Positions 9,010 through 18,598 of a stretch of 64,000 nt of DNA are shown here, in pieces. The translations under genes were made by a program, and so were the position numbers. The DNA is taken from assembly GCA_965200465.1 (NCBI GenBank), contig OZ241358.1:2728001-2792000 (forward strand). Direction: 5' to 3'. The number at the start of each line of letters is the position of its first letter. Within the stretch, counting starts at the first letter, position 1. The stretch is from Azophilus sp965200465 (GTDB taxonomy: Bacteria; Pseudomonadota; Gammaproteobacteria; Pseudomonadales; Azotimanducaceae). The notes beneath the pieces were generated by a model. The model was not told the DNA's origin. It ran no database searches and saw nothing but the letters and a program-made list of their open reading frames with translations.

Positions 9010-9222
9010 CGTCGCCGCCGCAAAGTTTACAGGACGCGTTGACGAAGCCGATGAACGAGCTCCGCGAAGGCCGCACCGATGACGAACGCAAGGGCTTCAT
9101 TGACGGGAGGTTCGTCCTGGCTAAGGGGTGAGAAGGAGCTTGGGCGAAGAGCATTGTCCGACCGGCCTCAACTCACACTTCCTACACATCTCGAGCGCCG
9201 AGGCGTCGATGCGCCGCCTCGG

Positions 9223-12200
9223 GCTTCAATGAGGCCCGCGCAAATTGCGCGGGAAATTCTGGAAAGACGGGTGAGCAGATGGAAAGATGCGCATCGCTTC
9301 AATGAGGCCCGCGCAAATTGCGCGGGAAATTGCTGGCGGACGCATTGAGTTTGAGTTTGAGCCCCTGGCTTCAATGAGGCCCGCGCAAATTGCGCGGGAA
9401 ATTGACGGTTACTTTCGGCAACACCACAGAAATAACAGTGCTTCAATGAGGCCCGCGCAAATTGCGCGGGAAATTCTGCAAACCATTCAGCGCTATGAGT
9501 TCAACGGAAAGAGCTTCAATGAGGCCCGCGCAAATTGCGCGGGAAATTCAAGACCGCAGCTTTGTGGCGGCGATGACCTACACCCGCTTCAATGAGGCCC
9601 GCGCAAATTGCGCGGGAAATTTGCGATAACGAGATTTTCCAAACACAGCATCCATGCGCTTCAATGAGGCCCGCGCAAATTGCGCGGGAAATTTTCCAGG
9701 GCGCCCCGGAGGGCGCCCTGGTCGACTCGCTTCAATGAGGCCCGCGCAAATTGCGCGGGAAATTCAAGACCGCAGCTTTGTGGCGGCGATGACCTACACC
9801 CGCTTCAATGAGGCCCGCGCAAATTGCGCGGGAAATTTGCGATAACGAGATTTTCCAAACACAGCATCCATGCGCTTCAATGAGGCCCGCGCAAATTGCG
9901 CGGGAAATTTTCCAGGGCGCCCCGGAGGGCGCCCTGGTCGACTCGCTTCAATGAGGCCCGCGCAAATTGCGCGGGAAATTCACGTACCCGGCGGCGTCGT
10001 AGGACCCGCCGGGCCCGCTTCAATGAGGCCCGCGCAAATTGCGCGGGAAATTGCGGGGACATCCGCGGACTACTTGTGGGACTCCCGGCTTCAATGAGGC
10101 CCGCGCAAATTGCGCGGGAAATTCTTGTCGGCGTTGTCCCATAGGGGATGCGCCAAAGTGCTTCAATGAGGCCCGCGCAAATTGCGCGGGAAATTTAGGC
10201 GCAGCCTATCGCCAGACGCCCGGAGGCGCCGGCTTCAATGAGGCCCGCGCAAATTGCGCGGGAAATTGTTGACCGACATGGATTGGTCCAACTTCGTTTT
10301 CGACGCTTCAATGAGGCCCGCGCAAATTGCGCGGGAAATTGCGCCAAGTGTCAATCCTCCAAGCGTCCATCACCTGGCTTCAATGAGGCCCGCGCAAATT
10401 GCGCGGGAAATTAATGTGAGCAGTTACCTGACCCCAAGGCTGAACATTGCTTCAATGAGGCCCGCGCAAATTGCGCGGGAAATTTTGGGCGGCGTCAAGC
10501 CTTTGGGCACTATCGTATAGCTTCAATGAGGCCCGCGCAAATTGCGCGGGAAATTCTTTGGGGTCGCAGCCCATGCGCTTCGTGACGTATGGCTTCAATG
10601 AGGCCCGCGCAAATTGCGCGGGAAATTCCGAGAAGTCCGGGGCCGTCGCCATGCGCGGCGCCCAGCTTCAATGAGGCCCGCGCAAATTGCGCGGGAAATT
10701 GAACATGCTGAGACACTCACCAGAGGCGCAAGCTGGCTTCAATGAGGCCCGCGCAAATTGCGCGGGAAATTGGTCGCCGCCGCCACCGCGATGAGGAGGA
10801 CGGCGCGGCTTCAATGAGGCCCGCGCAAATTGCGCGGGAAATTCGCGCAGGGCGACCACGTGGTGTGGCGCCAGCCAGCCGCTTCAATGAGGCCCGCGCA
10901 AATTGCGCGGGAAATTCGGGGGAGCGGCGTAAGCCGCCTCCGGCAGGAAGCCAGCTTCAATGAGGCCCGCGCAAATTGCGCGGGAAATTCCGTCCCCCAT
11001 TCCTCCAGCAGGACCTCCATGCCCCTGCTTCAATGAGGCCCGCGCAAATTGCGCGGGAAATTAGCTGACGCAGGGAAGGTGCTCAAAGAAGCCAGACTGC
11101 TTCAATGAGGCCCGCGCAAATTGCGCGGGAAATTCGCGAAGCGGGAGGCGACGTGCGGGCCGCTTTCGCTGCTTCAATGAGGCCCGCGCAAATTGCGCGG
11201 GAAATTCGCTTCGCGTAAAGAGGCCCGCCCAATGCGCAAAAGGCTTCAATGAGGCCCGCGCAAATTGCGCGGGAAATTGAAAAGGCGGACGGGCGGAGTT
11301 CCAACAAGCAAAAGCTTCAATGAGGCCCGCGCAAATTGCGCGGGAAATTTGACCAAGGCCGGCGTCAGGGCAGTGCTTGTCAAGCTTCAATGAGGCCCGC
11401 GCAAATTGCGCGGGAAATTGGGAGGCGCCCGTGAGCGCCTCCCGAAGATCCGCAGCTTCAATGAGGCCCGCGCAAATTGCGCGGGAAATTGGGAGGCGCC
11501 CGTGAGCGCCTCCCGAAGATCCGCAGCTTCAATGAGGCCCGCGCAAATTGCGCGGGAAATTAAGACGGATTTGCCGTTGCCTCCCTCGCCGAATAGGCTT
11601 CAATGAGGCCCGCGCAAATTGCGCGGGAAATTGCCAAGTCAAGGCAATGTGGACCTAATCCCCCTGGTTGCTTCAATGAGGCCCGCGCAAATTGCGCGGG
11701 AAATTGGTGAGTTGACAGCAGGGTTTGCACGGGCTATATTGCTTCAATGAGGCCCGCGCAAATTGCGCGGGAAATTAACGACACGTTCCCCGCGTCGTTC
11801 ACTGCCTCCGTGCTTCAATGAGGCCCGCGCAAATTGCGCGGGAAATTTCTTTTTCAAGTCTCCGCCGCCATCCCTAATGGCTTGCTTCAATGAGGCCCGC
11901 GCAAATTGCGCGGGAAATTTCCTTGAACACGGTGTGCGCTTGCCAACCTATGTAGCTTCAATGAGGCCCGCGCAAATTGCGCGGGAAATTACAAGAACTG
12001 CCTACTCTTGGATGCGGCTGCGCAACGCTTCAATGAGGCCCGCGCAAATTGCGCGGGAAATTGACTATGGTGCAGGAAAGCCAGATGTCCGGGACGGTTG
12101 CTTCAATGAGGCCCGCGCAAATTGCGCGGGAAATTGGGCAGACCCTTTTGCACTAGGATTGCGACTCCCAGCTTCAATGAGGCCCGCGCAAATTGCGCGG

Positions 12201-13539
12201 GAAATTCCCCCATCGCACCACGTGCGGCAATTGCCTGCGCACCGCTTCAATGAGGCCCGCGCAAATTGCGCGGGAAATTCCAGGCGCGTCAACCCCTTGA
12301 GGTATTACACGACCGGCTTCAATGAGGCCCGCGCAAATTGCGCGGGAAATTATCGATGCTTAGAGGCAGAGAGTGCCGCACCCCCAGAGCTTCAATGAGG
12401 CCCGCGCAAATTGCGCGGGAAATTAACGATACGCAGTGGCTTGCGCAGATGCGTACTACTCTGCTTCAATGAGGCCCGCGCAAATTGCGCGGGAAATTAA
12501 CGGCTATGAGAGAGAGGCTTTCAACAATCATGGGCTTCAATGAGGCCCGCGCAAATTGCGCGGGAAATTGTTCTATAGGCGTGTACGCATAGCAGCCCGC
12601 CCTGGCTTCAATGAGGCCCGCGCAAATTGCGCGGGAAATTGATGGCGATCATCGGACAGACAATGACCACGACAGCGCTTCAATGAGGCCCGCGCAAATT
12701 GCGCGGGAAATTAACAGAAGAGAAGTTGACCAAGGGCGGAAGGCGTCGCTTCAATGAGGCCCGCGCAAATTGCGCGGGAAATTGTAGGCGTCGGACCGCG
12801 CCGCGCTCGGCGCGTCGATGCTTCAATGAGGCCCGCGCAAATTGCGCGGGAAATTAACCAACCAACGCCGCCCCAATTAGCAGCAACCCAAGCTTCAATG
12901 AGGCCCGCGCAAATTGCGCGGGAAATTGTGGGTGGTGCGCAGGCTCGCCGCGCAGGCGAGCCGGCTTCAATGAGGCCCGCGCAAATTGCGCGGGAAATTT
13001 TGGGTGGACGGGCAGGGCGGATATGACGAGAAGGGGCTTCAATGAGGCCCGCGCAAATTGCGCGGGAAATTTTGCGCTCGGCGCCGGCGTTAGTGAGCAA
13101 TCCGCGCAGCTTCAATGAGGCCCGCGCAAATTGCGCGGGAAATTGGCCGGGTGGCTAGGCGCTATATATGGCGGTTCATCGCTTCAATGAGGCCCGCGCA
13201 AATTGCGCGGGAAATTGGGGACGAAACCGGCGCCGTGAAAACCAAGCCGGAAGCTTCAATGAGGCCCGCGCAAATTGCGCGGGAAATTGCCCAAGCGTCA
13301 CTGACCGAAACGCAAGCCGGTCAAGCTTCAATGAGGCCCGCGCAAATTGCGCGGGAAATTGAAGAGGCGTTGGCCAGAAAGCTCAGTGACTTCCACGCTT
13401 CAATGAGGCCCGCGCAAATTGCGCGGGAAATTCGCGATGACTACTTTGACGGCCTGCGCCACATGCAGCTTCAATGAGGCCCGCGCAAATTGCGCCACAT
13501 GCAGCTTCAATGAGGCCCGCGCAAATTGCGCGGGAAATT
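9223..13539 (-). CRISPR. CRISPR array, 36-nt repeat, 60 full plus 1 truncated repeats (type I-G)
   Basis: The 36-nt repeat on the plus strand starts GCTTCAATGAGG, contains the 7-bp stem CCCGCGC/GCGCGGG around AAATT, and ends GAAATT. I count 61 repeat starts from 9223 to 13504; every full copy I compared is identical. Spacers are 34-38 nt and the period is 70-74 nt. The minus-strand repeat ends ATTGAAGC, the usual 8-nt crRNA 5' handle, so transcription is minus, like the cas genes, and the leader side is near 13.54 kb. Spacers 5-7 (9549-9728) recur as spacers 8-10 (9765-9944), and spacer 31 equals spacer 32, leaving about 55 distinct spacers. The repeat at 13468 is cut to 28 nt. Confidence 0.98.
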
Positions 13540-13744
13540 CGCCCCCGCTGGAAGTCGCACCACAAGCAGCTTGCGGGCGGCCATTGCGAGAGCTTAGCGC
13601 TTTTGCCCAACCTTGCTCAAGCCCAAGCCGTCAGCAGGGGCTGATTCTAGCCCATAACTCCTTGATTGTGAAAGAACAGCAGCCCAACGCGAGCGGTGGC
13701 CGGAAAACAAGGCATGACCTCAGCGCTCGCAATGGGGCGGCAGG
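13540..13744 (-). promoter_or_regulatory. putative CRISPR leader between cas2 and the array
   Basis: A 205-bp noncoding stretch between the cas2 stop and the array, on the side from which the minus-strand array would be transcribed. It should hold the array promoter and the site for spacer integration. It is not strikingly AT-rich, and I cannot point to a convincing -35/-10 pair. Its assignment as leader rests on position and repeat orientation. Confidence 0.6.
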
Positions 13745-14044
13745 TTACACGATGATAGGCTCTCGGGCAATGGGTGTATAGGGGCGTTTGCCCAAGGACA
13801 CCACTTTGGGCTCCACTTTGTCCGCTGGGCCGATGTCCATCAGCACAATGTGGTCTTCGTCGTGGTGGATGATTCTGTCTAGGTCGGCGATCAGTTCGGC
13901 GTGGCGCACCCGGCTCAACCGGCACTGGAAAACGGAAAGCTGCACCCACTCGCCATAGCCCTTCATGGTGCGGAAGACGGACCGCCACCGCTTTGCATCG
14001 GCAATGTCGTAAACGACGAAATACAGCCTCTCATCCGCTGCCAT
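13745..14044 (-). CDS. cas2: CRISPR-associated endoribonuclease/adaptation protein Cas2
   Basis: A 99-residue Cas2 with ferredoxin-like fold. It opens with ERLYFVVYDIADAKRW, where the Asp of YDIAD is the metal-binding residue, followed by GEWVQLSVFQCRLS. Cas2 bridges two Cas1 dimers in the spacer-integration complex. It lies 42 nt after the Cas4-Cas1 gene and immediately before the leader, as usual for type I-G. Confidence 0.95.
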   Translation of the reverse strand: MAADERLYFVVYDIADAKRWRSVFRTMKGYGEWVQLSVFQCRLSRVRHAELIADLDRIIHHDEDHIVLMDIGPADKVEPKVVSLGKRPYTPIAREPIIV

Positions 14045-14086
14045 AGCTACCCCATCCGTCGCGGAAAATCAGAATCTCATTCTAAA

Positions 14087-15826
14087 TCAGCGAGTTACAA
14101 AATTGGGATACTCCAATACCTCGCCCAGCAGGAAGCGGCCAAGCAACCGCGCCTGCATCTCCATGAGGCGGCGGTACTCCACCCGATAGCCGAACAGGGG
14201 ATGGGTCACCTCTTGGGTCAAACGGCGCTCGAAGGTGGCGATGAAGCGCTTGCGGCCGGAGTCGGTCAGGTTCACGCCCAAAGGCGACTGAACGAAGTCC
14301 TTGGCCCGAACCTCCCCGTTGTTGATGGCGGTGACCACCACGGAATCGACGATCAGGGGACGGAAAGGCTCCATCATGTCCAGGGCCAAAGCGGGGCGCC
14401 CGTAGCGCGGTTGATGGAAGAAGCCGCGGTAGGGGTCGAAGCCCGTTGCGGAGAGCGCCACCAGAAACGCTCGCGTAAGCATGGCGTAGCCGAACGACAG
14501 CATGGCGTTCACCGGGTCCGTGGGCGGGCGGCGGTTGCGGTTGCGCATCTCGAAGTCCGCCATTTCGTCATTCGCTTTCAACATGTCCGTGAAATGTTGA
14601 AAATAACGAGCCGCCGCCGCACCCTCAATGCCAAGCAAGCGATCCACTTCGCGCACCCGCCCAGCGCGGCTGGCAAGACGCTTCAGGTCCTTCAAGGCGG
14701 CTTCCACATCCGCTTCAGGCCTCCGGTTGCGGCGCAGCAACGTCCGGCTGTTGCGAATCTTCGCCTGCACCCAACTCCGCGCCAACTTCAGACAAACTTG
14801 ATCGTCGAACGATCCCTTGTATTGCGCTGTGCGCAACTCCACGTTCGCATGGCCGGCGCCCATGCTGTGGCCGAGGAACCACCCGCCGAAAGACTGCCAT
14901 GTAATGGGAATGTTGCGCCGCATCAATTCATGCATAGTGGGCGTGGTGACGTAAACATTGCCCATCAGCACCAGTTGGGAGGTTTCCGCCAGCCGCGCAT
15001 GAACCGGTTCTTCGTCATCCTTGGTGATGACCAGCCGCTCCCCTTCCTTGGCCACCTTGCCGCGATGGGTTTGCACGTACACCGGCAGGGCGCGGGTTTG
15101 CTGAACGCTGATGGGGCGCACTTTATCGACCAGGGAGCGCAGCACGTTGGTTTCGTCCGGCAGGCAGATGCCCACCAAGGAGCAGCGCGTGCATTTGGGG
15201 CTGTCCTCAAGCGGCGGCGGAATGCGGCCGCCTTCAACAACGTCCCGAAGCACTTCCAAGGATTCGCGGGTCAACGACCGCAGCTCTTCATCGAACGGAA
15301 CCCGCACCCGCTCCCGGGAGCCAGCGAAGTACAAAACCCCAGCCGAGCATTTGTACCCGTGCTCCTCCAGCAGCAAACCCTGGGCGCACAACTGCACTCG
15401 CTCCGGGTCGTACGCATGGCGGGGCACATGCGGGCGTTTGCCGCGCTTGTAGTCCACTGGCGTGACCTCGCCATTTTCGCTTTCAACGAGATCGATCTTC
15501 GCCACAAGGTCCAACTTCCTGGAGGAAAGCTCAACGGACTTAGCCCGGCTCAACTCCTCGAAGTCCTCATCCGGCTCCGGCAGCGAGCCGCTTTGCACAT
15601 CCACGCGCCGATGGACGTGGCGGCCCTCCACGGTGTCGGCCGAATCGGCCCATTCCTTCTGCACCCACTCCAAGTAGGCAAGGCGCGGGCAGTAAACAAA
15701 TTCATTGAGAATGCGGGCCGGTATCAGGGGCGCATCCTCACGGCGCCGCCCCACCCGCAGGGGCAGGGCCGGCTGCATCGCCCCGTCTTCCTCCGGCGCT
15801 GCAAAGTCGTAAACGTTTGACATCAT
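14087..15826 (-). CDS. cas4-cas1: Cas4-Cas1 fusion, CRISPR adaptation protein (type I-G)
   Basis: A 579-residue fusion. Residues 1 to about 200 are Cas4: an N-terminal cysteine in YCPRLAYLEW, a RecB-like nuclease core with VDYKRGKRP, and the C-terminal cluster CTRCSLVGIC that completes the iron-sulfur site. The remainder is Cas1: catalytic Glu in GIEGAAAARYF, His in GFFHQPRYGRP and acidic residue in LDMMEPFRP. Such fusions characterise subtype I-G (old I-U); in the Geobacter sulfurreducens system the Cas4 part selects protospacers by PAM. All catalytic residues appear intact, so adaptation should be possible. A 1.2-kb non-cas segment separates it from csb2. Confidence 0.95.
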   Translation of the reverse strand: MMSNVYDFAAPEEDGAMQPALPLRVGRRREDAPLIPARILNEFVYCPRLAYLEWVQKEWADSADTVEGRHVHRRVDVQSGSLPEPDEDFEELSRAKSVELSSRKLDLVAKIDLVESENGEVTPVDYKRGKRPHVPRHAYDPERVQLCAQGLLLEEHGYKCSAGVLYFAGSRERVRVPFDEELRSLTRESLEVLRDVVEGGRIPPPLEDSPKCTRCSLVGICLPDETNVLRSLVDKVRPISVQQTRALPVYVQTHRGKVAKEGERLVITKDDEEPVHARLAETSQLVLMGNVYVTTPTMHELMRRNIPITWQSFGGWFLGHSMGAGHANVELRTAQYKGSFDDQVCLKLARSWVQAKIRNSRTLLRRNRRPEADVEAALKDLKRLASRAGRVREVDRLLGIEGAAAARYFQHFTDMLKANDEMADFEMRNRNRRPPTDPVNAMLSFGYAMLTRAFLVALSATGFDPYRGFFHQPRYGRPALALDMMEPFRPLIVDSVVVTAINNGEVRAKDFVQSPLGVNLTDSGRKRFIATFERRLTQEVTHPLFGYRVEYRRLMEMQARLLGRFLLGEVLEYPNFVTR

Positions 15827-15907
15827 GATGCCTTAAGGGCTGTTCAGATAAACCTATTGGAACAGATTTGCAGCAAAAGCGGGCGGATTTCGCACAAGCA
15901 TTTCGGC

Positions 15908-16727
15908 AAAGTCCGCTCATTTTCCCCGATGATCGCACGGTTGCCGACCTGCTGCGCCGCTTCGTGGCCGCCCGCTTGCGCACCGAACTGGACTTCAACA
16001 GCCTGCGGAACGCCCATTGGAGTTCATCGGGAAGGCGTTAAGCCAGCGCATCGGCGATACGGCGCCCTGCCCCGCGACCTGTTGGGGCTGATCCGCACGG
16101 TCCATGGCGATGAAGAGGCACCCACTGCCAGCGCACTCCCAACGCTTGGCTGGCGAACCTGAACCGGCGGCGGGAGGCGGCCATGCCTAGGCGGAGGTGT
16201 ACGGCACGAAGCAGCGTCGCTATGGTGGATGTGCTGGCGAATCTTCTTCATGGCCGGCGCCGAACTCTTCGGCTGCCGTCGCGGACAAGAATGGTGGGTG
16301 GCCCACTACCTGTTTGAGCGTTGAGACCACGCCTAACAACGGCGGGGAGCAGGGGCCTGAGCGCCCCCTAAGGCATCACTACCTGCTTGAACGCCGAGAT
16401 CACGCCCAACAATGGCAGTCCCGATTGGGCGGCACGGAACGGCGCAACGGCTGCCTGACTTGCTTGCAGGCTTCAGCAGTCTGCTGAAAAACTCCGGCAT
16501 CCAGCACGAAATTATTCTTGAGGGACGCTGAAAACCCAGAAAACGAGGGAGAAAAGGCCCATCTTGACCCCAGAAATGCCCGTTTCGCATCCTCCTCAGC
16601 CCATTCAGCCCAGTGTGTTTGGTTCCGGCGGAATGCTAAGGCCGCGCAGGAATTGTCCGTAGAGGGCAACTGTATTGTAAACTGCGAGACGGGCGCGGAC
16701 TTGTCGGCACGGGTTCGGGGGCAGTGA
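15908..16727 (+). pseudogene. decayed Rpn-type nuclease/transposase gene inside the cas locus
   Basis: Two separated pieces match the intact gene at 24915-25988. From 15908, translation gives FPDDRTVADLLRRFVAA and ELDFNSL, matching its residues 15-42; a patch near 16066 gives ALPRDLLG, matching residues around LPRSLLGR. At about 16630-16727, the C-terminus NCIVNCETGADLSARVRG matches DWIVDCETGADLLAKVRA and ends in a stop. The middle is deleted or replaced and the frame is broken. It lies on the plus strand, opposite to the cas genes, between csb2 and cas4-cas1. From about 16465 the text CTGCTGAAAAACTCC resembles an insertion-sequence end (IS1182-like, weak). Confidence 0.75.
16304..16413. repeat. 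pair of 37-nt imperfect direct repeats
   Basis: Segments 16304-16340 and 16377-16413 match at 30 of 37 positions (both begin CACTACCTG and contain ACGCC.AACAA). All seven differences are transitions. They lie in the degraded insert between csb2 and cas4-cas1. Origin unknown. Confidence 0.5.
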
Positions 16728-16749
16728 CGGTCGCTGCCGGAGCAAGATC

Positions 16750-16959
16750 ATGGCCAAAGAAAAGTGGATTGAAGCGATTGAGCGTTGGCGCCGCCTTCCG
16801 GCAGAAGAGCGTCGGCGCCGTCATTTAGAAGCCATTCCGCGCCATGTCGCCAACTCCATGGCCATGGAGGGAGAACCAGTGGACGAGGAGTGGATTCGGG
16901 AACGTCTGGCCCACCTCATTTACAAGAACGAAGGGTCAAAGCTCAACGCGGATTCTTGA
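16750..16959 (+). CDS. small VbhA-like candidate antitoxin
   Basis: A 69-residue, highly charged, mostly helical protein that starts MAKEKWIEAIERW. Residues 36-41 read SMAMEG, fitting the (S/T)xxxE(G/N) inhibitory helix motif of antitoxins that block Fic toxins such as VbhA; a second helix EEWIRERLAHLI follows, as in small antitoxins. There is no Fic domain gene (HPFxxGNG) next to it or elsewhere that I can see, so it would be an orphan. It lies 22 nt after the decayed Rpn gene and converges on csb2. The assignment rests on one short motif. Confidence 0.4.
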   Translation: MAKEKWIEAIERWRRLPAEERRRRHLEAIPRHVANSMAMEGEPVDEEWIRERLAHLIYKNEGSKLNADS

Positions 16960-17032
16960 AGTAATGCTTTTTCAGGTCCATATACAAGCTAATCGGAATC
17001 GTACGTCCAAATTTCCATGGAACTTGGTTTTT

Positions 17033-18580
17033 CTAACTTGATTCGACTGCGACAAACAGTCCAAGTCCGAAATGAGACGAATGGCCAAGCGAAATGGGGC
17101 CGCTAACTGGTTTAGCGAACGTTAGAGAAACACGAAATCCACGCCTTTCGGCATTCGTTGCCTCGTCCTGACTGCGACGCATGCGGCGCGGTCTATGCAC
17201 TTGAACCCACTCGGTGGCTTGATAATCAACCGATATTACTAAATCGGTCACATCATATCCCTGTCTCACGAGTTCCAGACGAATTTGTTCCTCTGGCGAC
17301 TCTCCCTGTTTAACTCGGCCTCTCCGGTTGTACATATATCGCGGCGGGACATAGAAAGTCGCCGATTTCCACCGACGATGGGACTGCGCGTCGAAGCCAC
17401 TTGGTGCCTGTACCTGCGAATTTAAGGGAACAAGGCGTATCGTCCACGAGCTCTTTGCTCTTTCCTTGCCAAAAGCGATTTCAAGTTCCCGTTCCGCTGC
17501 ATTCAAAATGGCATGTTCCTCGTCGTCGGTGAACGGTTGATTGCGCCAAACTAGAAATCTCGTTGCCTTCCCTATTTCTTCGTCGAAAAGCATTCCAAAT
17601 CGAGTGTGCGGGTGCCGATCATCTTGCAAAGGCGACCCATCCGCCTCCTTTCCCGTTAACAGACGTACAGCGTACCGTTGGGTCAAATCCGCCGTTTGCC
17701 AGCTACTCCCAAGGAATTCACGAATGACTCGCCCTCGAAAACGTTGGGCAAGAACTACGACGGATTGGGGCTTCGGGCTTACGCGGCTACCCACCGCGAA
17801 CTGAATCAGTTGTTTTGCTTTCTTCGGCTTTGGATTTGAACGCCGAAGCCGTGCTGGAGGCCTGACGGGACGCTTGGCGTGCAGCCAGAGAGCTCCGGGT
17901 GGCACGGTCGAGTTCTTGACCGACGGATCGTCCGTGACCGCCTGCACTTGCTCCAGAGTGGCACCTACTGTCGGAACAAGCACCGGAACGGAACCCGATG
18001 AGGGATTCTGCTCCAATACGCAGTTCACTTGGATGTCCTCCGGTACCTTTTCGACACGCTGAATCTCGGTGATCGCCTCGGCTCGTCCGAAGTAGGTCAT
18101 ACGCCCCAAGCTGGCATCGAGCCAGTTGAAATCGCTATCGGACCACCGTTCGCCATCCAAAATCCACCACACCATGCCGGAGGAAGGATCGGTTTCCGAG
18201 CGGTCGATGACCCAAAAATTGTCGCGTACCAAAGTGGGTCGATATTTTTTTATGGCATTGACTTTCTTATTTTTCCAGTCAGGGGGATCGAAGGCGAAAT
18301 CTCCAGGATGATATTGCTGCAACCCCGGGCCTCGCCAACTGAACGGCGGCAGGTGCCAACCGAATGTACTCGTGCAGAACGCCCTGACCAGCGAGTCACG
18401 CCACGGTTGACACTGGACACCACATTCCCTTTCCAACTGATGGGATCGCGCCAGAATCGCACGAAGCAGCCTCCACGGGCTGGGCGGCCACTCCCCGTGG
18501 GGATCCTCGAACGGGAACATACGCCATGGATTGGCGTGGAACCGCCCGAGCGGAAACGTCTGCTTGAGAACCACTTGCAT
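17033..18580 (-). CDS. csb2: type I-G Cascade protein Csb2 (Cas5-Cas6 fusion)
   Basis: A 515-residue Csb2 (GSU0054 family). The start MQVVLKQTFPLGRFHANPW and the segment PPSPWRLLRAILAR are family hallmarks. The N-terminal half corresponds to Cas5, which caps the crRNA 5' handle, and the C-terminal half to the Cas6-like crRNA-processing domain; the C-terminus ends with a glycine-rich stretch (GHSSHFGLGLF) as in Cas6-like folds. It follows csb1 by 18 nt. The DNA here is visibly less GC-rich than the flanking housekeeping genes, consistent with horizontal transfer. Confidence 0.9.
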   Translation of the reverse strand: MQVVLKQTFPLGRFHANPWRMFPFEDPHGEWPPSPWRLLRAILARSHQLERECGVQCQPWRDSLVRAFCTSTFGWHLPPFSWRGPGLQQYHPGDFAFDPPDWKNKKVNAIKKYRPTLVRDNFWVIDRSETDPSSGMVWWILDGERWSDSDFNWLDASLGRMTYFGRAEAITEIQRVEKVPEDIQVNCVLEQNPSSGSVPVLVPTVGATLEQVQAVTDDPSVKNSTVPPGALWLHAKRPVRPPARLRRSNPKPKKAKQLIQFAVGSRVSPKPQSVVVLAQRFRGRVIREFLGSSWQTADLTQRYAVRLLTGKEADGSPLQDDRHPHTRFGMLFDEEIGKATRFLVWRNQPFTDDEEHAILNAAERELEIAFGKERAKSSWTIRLVPLNSQVQAPSGFDAQSHRRWKSATFYVPPRYMYNRRGRVKQGESPEEQIRLELVRQGYDVTDLVISVDYQATEWVQVHRPRRMRRSQDEATNAERRGFRVSLTFAKPVSGPISLGHSSHFGLGLFVAVESS

Positions 18581-18598
18581 CGTAATGACTCGTCACTC

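Noticed and set aside
9010..9222. Leader at the low-coordinate end of the array
   Set aside because: The minus-strand repeat ends ATTGAAGC and cas2 lies at the high end, so the leader is at 13540-13744.
9223..13539. Many overlapping frames with the repeated peptides FNEARANCAGN or SMRPAQIAREI
   Set aside because: These are translations of the CRISPR repeat in different frames; the unit is DNA-level and has no start or domain.
13901..15820. Long plus-strand frame of 639 codons opposite cas4-cas1
   Set aside because: It is antisense to a clear Cas4-Cas1 gene; long mirror frames are common at high GC and it shows no domain.
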